Source: Daphnia carinata (lineage: Eukaryota > Arthropoda > Branchiopoda > Diplostraca > Daphniidae). From it: a stretch of 64,000 bases of DNA. The position numbers and the translations under genes were made by a program. A model generated the notes under the pieces. That model had not been told where the DNA came from and searched no databases. It worked only from the letters and a program-made list of their open reading frames with translations. Shown here one piece after another: positions 1 to 10,466 of the stretch (its first letter is position 1; every line of letters starts with the position of its first letter). The stretch is from assembly GCF_022539665.2 (NCBI RefSeq), contig NC_081340.1, positions 7,501,357 through 7,565,356 on the forward strand. Reading direction: 5' to 3'.

Positions 1-100
1 AACAAAAGCAACTGCTTATCAACCCACTGACGGGTACTCTTGCAATTCTAAATGAATTTTGGATTTTTATTTAATTTATTTTGTATTTAAAAAAAATTAG

Positions 101-3100
101 GTCATTTAGAGCCGAGTCCTAGCGAGAGCTCCGACAGTGACGTGGAAGTGACCAAAGATTTGGAAATGTCGCTGGAGAGCACCTTGTTGATGCAGTCGCT
201 GCTTGATCCCACCTCACCCACCTTCCTAGATCGGCCTTTACCCGACTGTCTCTTCAGCGACGAAGACACGGAGAAAATGTCGTTGGCAAACGACAAACCC
301 GATCCGTACGAATTGTCGTCCAAAACAATCAATCGGACAACAGCGACAACAATAATCAATCAGCCCATTGTGGCCGCAGCCATCTGCAGGGAACAACCAC
401 CGCCGGGAGGCAAAGAGACGGGCGAAGGCATAAAATTGCGACTGAAATTAGAGAAAAATGAATCCAATTATGTTGCCTTTGTTAATCTACCTGTACCGAA
501 ATCATCGCCGAGTTTGGATCCTGCGGCACCCAACTCGATTTCCAACAGCGGTGGAAGCAGTCCGGCCACGGAGCCCAGGGTTCCTCCTCTGCACATCTCC
601 CTCAAAGGTCGCAATCTGGCTGTTTTGAATAGTCCAAAGAAGGACGTCAAAAGGAAAAAGTCCCGAAGCCGGCACGAATCGGCGGAAGAGGATGAATTAT
701 TCCACAAAGGTATTCAAATTATTAATAAAAATACGTGAAATGGATTTTTTTAAATCGCAAATAATTTCGATGTTTAGGTGAAAAGAAGAGCGTCAAACGA
801 AAACGGTCTCAGCAGTTAACGCCAAGTTACGCGGAATGTGTAGACGACAGAGCAGAGGAACAACAAGAAGATCTCGTTCCTGTCGAGGATGTCGAATCCG
901 ATTGTAAGCCAAAAGTAAAAACGAAAATGGAACTTGAAACGGGCCCACCTTCCACCAATATCGTCTTGTCCGAACCGGCCTCTGATTTGCCGAGCGTCGA
1001 CAAGATGGCCGACATCAACTTGGCGATGCCCCTCGTGTTGATGGAACAGGACGAAGAGGTCGTCCCCATAACGGGCAGTGTTCCGGGGCCGTCAATCAAA
1101 CTAGACGATGAGCCAGTCAAATTGGAGGACATGGAAGTCTGCCTGGAATCCAATGAGACCCCACCAACGTGTGAAGTAGCCATAGTGGACACTCGTAGTG
1201 CAATAGTGAATCACGTAACGGCAGATCGTGATGTAATGGTGACGTCAGACAATTCGCGGACAGAGCAAATAGTGAGCTCAGATGTATTGGACGTTGATGT
1301 GACGCCAATAGGCGAAGATGTGACCATGATACCATCACCACCTGTTGTTCCTTCGTTACCCTTGAACCCCCCAACTTCTTCCACTCACAGTTCAAATAGT
1401 CCAACCGTCCATCAAGTGACTGATCCAAGTTCGCCATTATCCCCGCCTCTTGAATTGTCTGTGGCTAGTCCGGCCGTCCAACAATCACAAGCGGAGCCGC
1501 AACAGCAGGAATTACCACCTGAAGTGAAGGATGAACCATCCATTCCGGCGTGCGTTGAAAAAACGGAACTCGCAGAAGCAGAGTGTATTTCTTCCATAAT
1601 CCAACCCAAGTGCGAAGTGGAAGACACGCTGAATGATGTCAAACGTGATGACTTCTTTGCAGGTAAAATTGTGCTGTTAATTCATTATAAAACATTTGAT
1701 TTCATAATTTTTGGGATTGACAGAGCCTGTGGATCAAGAGGGTCTAAGTGCTCGCTTGATTAAGAACGAATTAGAGGCGACGATTATGCGTACGAAGATC
1801 GGCACCAACGACCTGCACAAGCTGAGTTTACTTAACAATGTCCACCGGAAGAGCAATGCTTTAATCCCAACACCTGAACAAGAGCCATCGGTTATTGTTA
1901 ACGTGAGTACGACGACCACCATCAAAGTGGCCGAAGAAGCGCTACCTGGAAGTCGAACTATGATGACCTCTTCGGAAAAATCAGCTGAAGAAATCATTTC
2001 CAGAGATGTCGTTGTGGTAGAGTCTCCAACAGCTAAAAACGAAGTTATGGTGGCGACGTCGGATACGCGGATCAGTGGCGGAGGAGAAGATACTGGCAAC
2101 ACTCAGGGGGAAGATTCTGGTATCGAATCGCTGGACGCGTTGTCGGAGAAGAGTCCCAATCAAGGAGAGAGTCCACCGAGGAGAGAAGATAAAGATTATT
2201 CTTCTTCTAATTCGTCGGATCAACAGCAATTTCGACAGCCTTCACCTTTGGCATCCATCCAAGCCAAACCGGCATCCCCACCACCGTCATTGGAGCCCAC
2301 GAAGGCAATCAGTCCTGTACCGACTACAACATCACCGCCGAATGTCATTTCAGATACAAGGGATACGGCGATAGTCGAGTCCGTCGAGGCTGAACAAGTC
2401 GCTCTTTCACCACCTGTGGTTGAATGTGAGCAGGTGTCGGAGGACGTCACTGTAATAACACCAAAATCTCCAGCTGTTTCCTCCTGTCCTGTGGAGACGG
2501 AAGATCCTGTTTCCCCACCTGGGCCTTCATCATTGGAAGCTGGAAATGCATCACCAGCACCGGATGCCATCCTCTCTGAGTCGGCTGTTCCAGACGTCGT
2601 TCCAGTCAACAACGACATCCCGTCGGATCAAACCATTGCAATCGCCACGCCACCTGGGCAAGTTACCACAGACGTCTGTTCCAGCCCGCATCGTTCTCCG
2701 CGTCCGACATCTCCAGCACCGGACGCTGATTTGACCGTTGGTGAACATCTAACAGCTACGGAAGATGCCACGCCATCAGCGATTGTTCCATCAAGCAATG
2801 AATCGGCCATCTCTTCTCCGCTACCCGTTCCAGCTTCGATTGAAATGGTCGACAGTAATTCACCTTCTACTCCGGTCCTCCCTAAAGAAACGGAAGTAGT
2901 TGCGGCACCAGTTCCAGCATCGGTTGAAAACACGGAGAAAGAAGTATCGATGGATGTGCCTGTCGAAGAAGTAAAAGATGAATTGGTAGCCAGTGGAACA
3001 GAAGCTGAAAAATCAGAACCAGCCGAGGTGGATGAACTGCAAATCTCTTCCGAAACAGTTGACGATCGACCGGTTCCGTGCGAAACGATTGTGACGGAAC

Positions 3101-5710
3101 CAGAAGAAATGAAATGCGCGCAGGTGAAACCGGAAGAAAAGATCTCGTTAGATTCCGCTTCGACACCACATACAGAAGAGCAAAAAACTGTTCAACAATC
3201 GATGCCTGCCCCATCCGCCATGGAGAAATTGGATGAGCAGTCGAACTCAATCTCATCATTTTCGCCGGAATCTCTGGGTAACTCGTGTTCCTCTTCGGCT
3301 AGTAGCCCAACCGACGTCGAATCCAAGACGACAGTAGCACCGCCCATTGTGGTCTCTAAAACTGAGGAACCATCACCGGCCGTCGTCGTCGTGGAGGCGG
3401 GCACTTCTGGATCTCAGCCCAAAATCGGTTTCATTGCCAACTGTCATGCCCCGAAACGGACGACTGAATCACCCAAAGCTGTACCTACACCTCCACCGCC
3501 CACCAGCTACGTCCTGTTTTCGTCCAACAGCGCCACTGGTGGGGTAGGAACTAATTCGATCGCTTTGTCATCCAAGTCGATGGCCATGATCGCCTCTTCC
3601 GGCGCTGGCGGAGCCACTCGAATCAGCTCGGCGTCGGGTCTATTCGCCATGACGTCCGGATCGAAAATGGTCCCCATCCGGTTAGTTACGATACCAAAGG
3701 GAATGGATCTGTCGTCTGCTACGTCACGATCGGGTCCTGGCCAAGGCGGTCCAGTCAAGATCCTCGTCTCCAAAGTGTCACCCGGCAAAGTTCACGGAAC
3801 ACCCGTCTCGGCGGTCATGATGAAATCCATCACCGTTCCATCTGCTACTTCGGCCGCTCTGTCTGCCTCCTCTTCCTCATCTTCTTCAACAGGAATAGCG
3901 CCAATGTCTCTTCCGGTAACAGTCTCATCCATTCCAGTTTCCACGTCAGCTGCTGCACGGACCGTATCTCTGACGACGTCGAATGTAACGCCTCCTCAAC
4001 TGGTTACGACAGTGGCTGTGGAACTGGTGAAGAAAGAAGCCAAAGAACCTCCTCCTCCCAATCGTTCATCACCTCCGTTATCCGCACCCGTCGTTGTGAT
4101 ACCCGTCAAAGAGAAAGACGAAGAGAAACCGTCTTCATCGAGCATTAAGAACGAGAAAGATGCAGCATCGATGGCGAACAATAGCAAAGATCAAATCGAT
4201 GTCCAGCCAACGGATGAAGAGGAGCGTGGTCAATCTCAGCCGCAGTCTCCGTTCCACGGTTTCCCGTCATTGAACGCCACTCCGGAAGAGATGATGAACG
4301 ACAGTGCCAGCAGTAGCTCGGTATCAGAATGCGGCCGTTCGGACACTGGAACATCTCACCATTCTGAACTTAAAAACGAGGAAGATTTGGAGGACGATGA
4401 TGAGGACATCACCGGGTCTGAAGAAACAACCCCGACTCCGGCATTGCAACCCGCACCGTTCCACGAACATCCAGTGACGGATGCATTGACCATCGAAATT
4501 CCCCGAATGCGCCTGAAACGATGACGAGGAGTACCCGTTCTGGAACGAGGATCATCAGTCCAGAGATCAGACGCAGTAGTCCTCGACAGCAGAGCCCAGC
4601 CGAAGAGAATAAACAGGGAGGAATTTCAACAGCAAACAGCGGGGCAGTCACGGCTCGCAAGAGTTCGCGTCGCAAACGCAACGATTCTGGATCCAGTGGC
4701 ACGTCTGATCCGCCCAGCAGCGGTGACAGGCAAACGCCGACGGAACAAACCGATGGATCGCCCAATCTTTCAACAAGACCAAACAAGCGGAAATGTTCGG
4801 AGAATGCGAGCGAAATGATTAAAGTGTGTATGGGTCTGGAGGACACCCCGCGCAAAATGAGCGGCAGTCACAATGATTGCAACACCCCCTGTGCCATCTC
4901 CGGTAGGAAAAGGCAAGGCAGCGTCGATGATGCTCCATCGACCATCCTTAAAAAACGTAATTTATCTCTTCTTTTGTTTGATTCGTCGTTTTTTTGCATT
5001 AATAATATTTTCATTTTTAAAATTTAGATGACAACTCGGACGACGACACCTTGCCGGACCTTCCTCATAAAATACCTCGAACCAACAGGTATATACAAAC
5101 CAATTGCTTTTGTGAGAAGTCATACGTTAAACGTTTTATTTTAATTTAGGGTTGCCATTCGTAATTCAAAGAAGAATTCCGTCAAAGTGATGTTGAAAGA
5201 AACAGCATCAAGCAATACAAACAATTTCCATCCTGCTTCAACGACTCCGCCTCCCCCACCGTTGTCGACGGCCAGGAGATCAGGTCGACATGTCGGCGGA
5301 CTTCGAGGATCGTCCTCCGCAGCGATCGAGAACAACGGGACACTTAGAAGAAAAACGAGGAGTAGTGCCGCATTAGGTTTGTGCTAATGTTTTAAAATCC
5401 GATAATAGAAAAAGGACAATGAACGAAATGTTTTCTTATAGTGGCACCTGAATCTGATGCCGAAACGGACGGTCCAATGGCAACGTTGGATCAACAGACG
5501 ACTGCTACCACCACTCTAGGAACGGGAACAACTGCAATATTGGCTCCTGATCTTCCGGCATCTGATTCCTCCACCACCAACGCTCCACCAGCCATTTTGG
5601 CTCCCCAAGCTGGCCCAGCCAGCGTTTTGGGTGGATTGTGCAGTGCCACTACAACCGGACCTTTGACGTCGGTCAACAAACGGCGACGAGTGTCACGAGA
5701 TAGCCGGTGA
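101..5710 (+). CDS. Large disordered nuclear-type protein, 3' part (unidentified)
   Basis: I do not recognise this gene. Six exons join in phase: 101-709, 778-1662, 1724-4956, 5028-5088, 5150-5376 and 5442-5710 (stop TGA 5708-5710). The first exon opens after an intron acceptor (AG 99-100), so the 5' part lies outside the window. About 1,760 codons are visible. The product is rich in Ser, Pro, Thr and Glu, with no membrane segment. Basic clusters (KRKKSRSRH, SVKRKRS, RKSSRRKRN, NKRKCSE and a basic C-terminal end) suggest a nuclear protein. Ordered-looking islands are GIKLRLKLEK and PPLHISLKGRNLAVL in the first exon, and RLVTIPKGMDLS and PVKILVSKVSPGKVHG near 3680-3800. The long exon has one frame break at about 4515-4524: the upstream frame stops at TGA 4522-4524 and coding continues one frame over. 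A chromatin or transcription cofactor is possible, but that is a guess. Confidence 0.75.
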
Positions 5711-7951
5711 TGAATCCACATAGTGGGCAGGAGGACATCAAATTTGAATGTTTCTACACTCCCCCCCACTCTGTGGACCTGCCCGCTTTTTGTATATTTC
5801 TTGTACATAGAGAAGTTGATTCACAGACCAGAAACAAGTTGTGGATTACTCTGCAACAGCACCGTCGCCCCCTCCCGCCAATTCTCCTATAGTAACGGAA
5901 AGATCCACTTGAAATTATTGTTAAAAAACAACAAAAAAAAAAACAAAAATATGTATTGAAACGGATTTTTAACGAGAATGATGAAGCTGATGAATTTGTT
6001 GAAAATTTGAAAGAAAAAATCTTCTCTCACCTTTATGTTGACCTCCACCTGCCGTTGCCTTTTTTACGATTCCTTCTTGCTGAAATAATAGTTTGTTTTT
6101 TTTTCGTTTGTTTAAAAAGAATTCGAATAGTAGCCACAACCCGTAGGGGGTAGGGGCCTGAACAATCCGTGCAAACGTAGTCAAGAAACGACGAGAGCAT
6201 ATGTTTTGTTTAGTGAACGAAAAAGAAAAAAAAGATTGCAAAAAACAAACCCAAGTTGGGCGTGTTTGCCCGCACCCCCCATTTATGCAGCGGAAAGTGT
6301 GTCTGTGTGTGTTTGTCTATATATATAACTATATACCGTCATCTCAGCTGTGCGTGTTTGTGTATGCTTCTGGGCGTTTTAATGGATCAAGTTCAAAAAT
6401 GGCGTCGTTGTTGACATTATGGTGGATCGTGCAATCCTTCGGACAATAGTGAAAAATATGTGAAATTAAAAGCCTCTTGGAACCAGCGTCGTTTATCCCA
6501 CACCACCTGTCGATTTTTACACACACCATCTTTTTTTTTTCATTTTCTTAAACCAAATTATTGTAATCTTAACCTTTTTGTTTTTAAAGAAAATCTTTTT
6601 TCCTCTTCCTCCGTCACACAACATTTGGGTGGAAAGAAATCGTTCAAATTGCGTGCGGGATCCATCATCACAAACATCAAAAGTGAAATTCTATCCAAAA
6701 AAAAATTATTGACACTTTGTTTGTTGTGACATATTCTTGCTCTTCTCTTATTTCGGTAAAAATTTCTCAGTAAAAAAAAAGATGAAATATGACTATTTCG
6801 TTGGCAATTCATTTCCTTATTTTTACTGACTTTTTTGTTTACTTTTCTATCCCAGTTTTTCTTCTTCTCTTTCATCCATATCCCCTTAACTGTTCATCAT
6901 GTTGTAAATAATGTGTGTAGACTGAAATTTTCGCTTTTTGGTTTTGTTTCTTGTTTCTTTTTTTGTTCGGCTCTTATCCTTGGATCGTGTATGTGCGTGC
7001 GTGTGTGCGAGAGCGATTCCATCTGCCCCCACCACTCTCTTCATTGACTGTTATACCACAGCTTTTTTTAAAAATTGGGGAATTCCGAAATCATGATAAA
7101 AATTATGCAGTCTTGTTGCCACTGAAAGAACAATGCGTATCTCTCATCATTTCTTACTCCCTTTCAGACCTAGCCTCTTATAATTCAAGTGGCTGTACCA
7201 AAGTCTCGTTCAGACGTTGTGTGAACATACGGGTGTGAAAGTGCAGACGGGAACTTGCATAAAACACCAGCATGGGAGGTAAATAATGATGCACACCTGG
7301 AAAGCCGAGCATGTTTGGCATTCATTGTTGTTGCTTTTTTTTAATAACAAAATTTGATTCCTGCACTAGGACTTTACAGACACAAATTTGGATAGACAAG
7401 ACACACAAATTATGAAATTATTTCTCATTGGATGGCTCAAAAACAAGACAAAGTGTGTGTGTGTGTAGGGAGAGTGCGGGGAAAAGAATGGGTATGGACA
7501 AGGTGATACGTCACGTGACTAAATGTTACAAAGAAAAGAAAATGGGGCTGCGTTTAACCGGGAACGCGCGTGCGTTCGCACACAAAAAAAAACTATGCCA
7601 ATTTTATCACTATGAATTTTATGCGTCCGAGGGACAGCACTTGCTGAAAAAAAAAATCTGCTCGAAAGAACCCAATCTACCCCATAGTAATCTATATGCA
7701 AATATGGTTTCATACCTGGTGAATGGAACCCAAAAGGATCTTTCGTTGTCTTCCTTTTAACTAATTGCACCGATGATAAACAAAATCAACTGGAACCCAA
7801 TAAAACACATAGACTTCTGTTTGTTTTTTTCTGTCTCTCTAATTGGCGAAAAGTATGCACAACCTAAAACAAGCTGGCGGTGTTTCTGTTTTCATTATGA
7901 AAATGTCAATTGTTTCTCATACCGCGTAGAGTGGGCCAATAGAAGCAGAGA
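5711..7951. other. Tail-to-tail non-coding interval
   Basis: This interval lies between the stop of the unidentified plus-strand gene and the end of the minus-strand EPT1 gene, so it should hold both 3' UTRs. An ATTAAA at 6465-6470 is a possible poly(A) signal for the plus-strand gene. ATTAAA also occurs on the minus strand near 7340. The sequence is AT-rich, with short A and T runs and a GT run near 7455. Any SECIS element serving EPT1 should lie here on the minus strand. I see no convincing coding region or RNA gene. Confidence 0.6.
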
Positions 7952-9607
7952 CTAGCAAGCACTGTCGGCTAATAGTCAATCTTTCCGCTGCTTCAAACGA
8001 AAGCACCAAATATTGAGGTGTCTGCACATTTGGCGGACCTGTAACAAACGAAAAAGACAATCGGTGAAATTATTTATGGCAGGTTTTGTTTGCTTTAAAC
8101 TTACGAGGCAAACGCCGTAATGAACGTGAGCAAGGAAAGTGAACGCCGTTAACATGTAGAGAAGGGGTAGTTCTAGATGCAACGAACTGGGCAAGATTAG
8201 GGCGGCGGCAACGACGGCCCCCACCGGCACCAATAGCCAGCTAAACACCTCGCAGCGGGTGTTGCTCATCTGGGCGACGATCAGTTGGCAACAAATGTTG
8301 GAAAAGACAATGCCCACCATGAAGGTAAAGCAGCGTGGGTCGCTCTCTAATATGTTAGTAGGTGATGCAAGAACCCACGTGGTAGTCATACTGAAAAATA
8401 GGAGCGGCGAGACGAGTGGACGGTTTCCTTCCCAGAAGCTGCGATTTTTACCTGTTCCATCACGATATGCCCTAAATGCAATATGTTTTGATGAGCAAAT
8501 GAAAACATGAAACCTTCTTTTAACGAATAGATTACCTATACATGTTGTAGAAGGAAACTGGTAGACTAGTTAACAGTGAACCTCCCCACATCATGAGTTC
8601 AAACAAAGCGCCAGCAGTGATACCACCTGGTAACGTAAATTTCCAAAACTCGTAACCAGCGGTAAATGTTATCAAATAAATGATCAAGGTGCACTAGAAG
8701 AAATTACACAAAATATACAGGGTTAATGATCGTCGCCAAACAAAAGGAAATATTATCGTTTGTTAAACATTTACCAGTTGAGAGACGTCATAACCCCAAG
8801 GTAAAAATAAAATGCCGGTATTGTACTTTTCCCAGTGTGAAGATAAGAAGGTAAAGAGAACGTTAATTAGGCAAAAATACAGCCTAAGGACTGATATGCT
8901 ATGTTCCACTCTCCCAAACACAGAATACAAAACTGCAGGGATAAAGAAAGAAGTCCAGGAATCCTAGAATAGCAAAGGGCATTGGATAATTCAAAGGAGT
9001 TAGTGGGGTTTTTTTTCGAAATTTACCAATCCATGGTCAAATAATTCTCCTAACGGATTACTACTTTGGGTCCTTCTTGCTTGTTTGCCATCAATTCCAT
9101 CTACAAAAATTTACAAAGATAAGATAGTGAAAGGCTATTTCAGTATCCTGTGTTTACCTACCTAGAGTGTGTGCAAGAAAGTGATTGATGGCACAAACTA
9201 GCCAAACCCAGTTGGGAATGTGAGGATATCCTTCTGATGATGCATAGTAATAGTAATCGTAATAGCCAAGCAAGACCCAGTTGCCTGCCGTGAACAAGAA
9301 GCCAACAAAGGTTAAGAGATTGGGGGCAATCCATTGTGGGCAAATCTAGAAATGAAAAATGAAACCTTGTGAGTCAAAATTCTGAGATGAAAACTGCGCA
9401 GTGAAATTACTTTGACACAAGCATTCCAAAACGGATGCATAACCCATCTGCTAAGGGGGCTGTTGTCCACTGCACTGTACTGTGAATGAATAAAAGTAAG
9501 TTTAAAAAATGCGATACATCGCCGACTAGACAAAGCCAACTGACCTTGTAATTGTCGAATCCATTGAGATGTTCTTGTTTAAGGTACTTTACGTCAAAAA
9601 AACCCAT
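7952..9607 (-). CDS. EPT1: Ethanolaminephosphotransferase, SELENOI/EPT1 type, probable selenoprotein
   Basis: The enzyme transfers phosphoethanolamine from CDP-ethanolamine to diacylglycerol to make phosphatidylethanolamine, in ER/Golgi membranes. Exons, in minus-strand order: 9607-9545, 9479-9411, 9345-9162, 9100-9027, 8963-8775, 8693-8536, 8471-8105 and 8038-7952. All are in phase and give 396 residues, against 397 in human SELENOI. The CDP-alcohol phosphotransferase motif DGx2ARx8Gx3Dx3D is complete (D109, G110, A113, R114, G123, D127, D131). Other family blocks are [48 protein letters not shown] and AHVHYGV. Several hydrophobic segments fit a multipass protein. The start at 9607 matches the family's short N terminus. 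TGA at 7978-7976 follows ...RLKQRKD. Reading it as Sec (residue 389) adds LLADSAC before TAG at 7954-7952 and reproduces the family's D-U-L context. Read as a stop, it gives 388 residues. Confidence 0.93.
7976..7978 (-). other. Probable selenocysteine (UGA) recoding codon
   Basis: The in-frame TGA on the minus strand lies after Asp and before Leu, eight codons from the next stop. In vertebrate SELENOI the Sec codon sits at the same distance from the C terminus in the same Asp-Sec-Leu context (from memory). Recoding needs a SECIS element in the 3' UTR, which I could not identify by eye. Confidence 0.75.
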
Positions 9608-10466
9608 TCTTTGGGTTTTATTAGCAATCGAAGGCTTACTATAAGTCGTAAAAAAAACAGTCACGACAACATGTAGAAATTGGAGGGAAAGCACGATAAG
9701 CAATAGTTAGCGAGGTAATAGAAGATAAGTTTCGGCACGGTGTACGCCCTCCGCTGCCTCCGCAGTGCGCACGAGCAAGTAAGGAGCGTAGCAGACGGAC
9801 ATAAAATACTTATCGGGATTGAAAAATAAATCGATTTGATTTCGTTCCCGCGTGGCAAAAATATCCTGACATCTATTGAGGCAATGAAACACTTGTTTCT
9901 TCGGCATCAAAACAACATGGTTTTCTGAAATTTTCTTAATTTCTTCTACAAATACGAAAAAACAAATGTTTGTTTTCAGTCTGGAAAACTTCAGAGTTAT
10001 TACTCCTTTTATCAGAAGCTACAAATGAAATTGTTTTCCAAACCTTGACGAGTACAGTACATTTTTCTTGCTTTTCTAGGCAGATTGAAATTAGGCAATA
10101 CTGCCATCGTATCCAATGAGTGAAGTTGTTTCGTTTGGTTATTTCGACTTTTATTAATAGTTAACTGTTTACAAATATGTATACAAACATTCTTTGATTT
10201 TTCCGTAGAACAAGCAAATACGTATAAGGAGTTGTTGAACAGCGACAGAGGAACTTTTTATCTGGATTCGAACTTTGGGGAAAGGAAGAAGATTTGGCTC
10301 ACTCCAACCAGGGAAAAAAACAACGAATTTTCTTTTTTTTTTTCTAGTCCGTTTTTCGAAAATTGCACATAGTTGATGAAACAAAAATAAACACATACTT
10401 GTAATCTATTTTTCAAATACAAATTTTTCACGTAGACGTGTAAAATTGACACTGACAACGTTCTTT
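9608..10466. other. Interval between two tandem minus-strand genes
   Basis: This AT-rich interval should contain the EPT1 promoter and 5' UTR near 9608-9910 and the NOL4-like 3' UTR from 10466 down. Short minus-strand frames at 9661-9910 show no family signal and are unlikely to be coding. No other feature was seen. Confidence 0.5.
10150..10155 (-). terminator. Candidate poly(A) signal of the NOL4-like gene
   Basis: AATAAA on the minus strand (TTTATT on plus), about 310 bases downstream of the NOL4-like stop codon. It is the first clear hexamer noticed in that 3' UTR. Confidence 0.4.

Noticed and set aside
4521-5027. A separate gene starting at ATG 4521, overlapping the upstream stop as ATGA
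   Set aside because: Bacterial-style coupling is not expected here. The two halves share composition, and downstream exon phases fit a single gene with one base lost.
7676-7713. SECIS candidate on the minus strand
   Set aside because: It has ATGA and a short CCATA/TATGG stem with a late GA, but the helix is too short and the apical AA is misplaced. Another ATGA at 7325-7322 also lacked a matching GA side.
9661-9910. Short minus-strand frames upstream of the EPT1 start
   Set aside because: The EPT1 start [18 protein letters not shown] matches the family's N-terminal length, so these frames lie in promoter or 5' UTR sequence.
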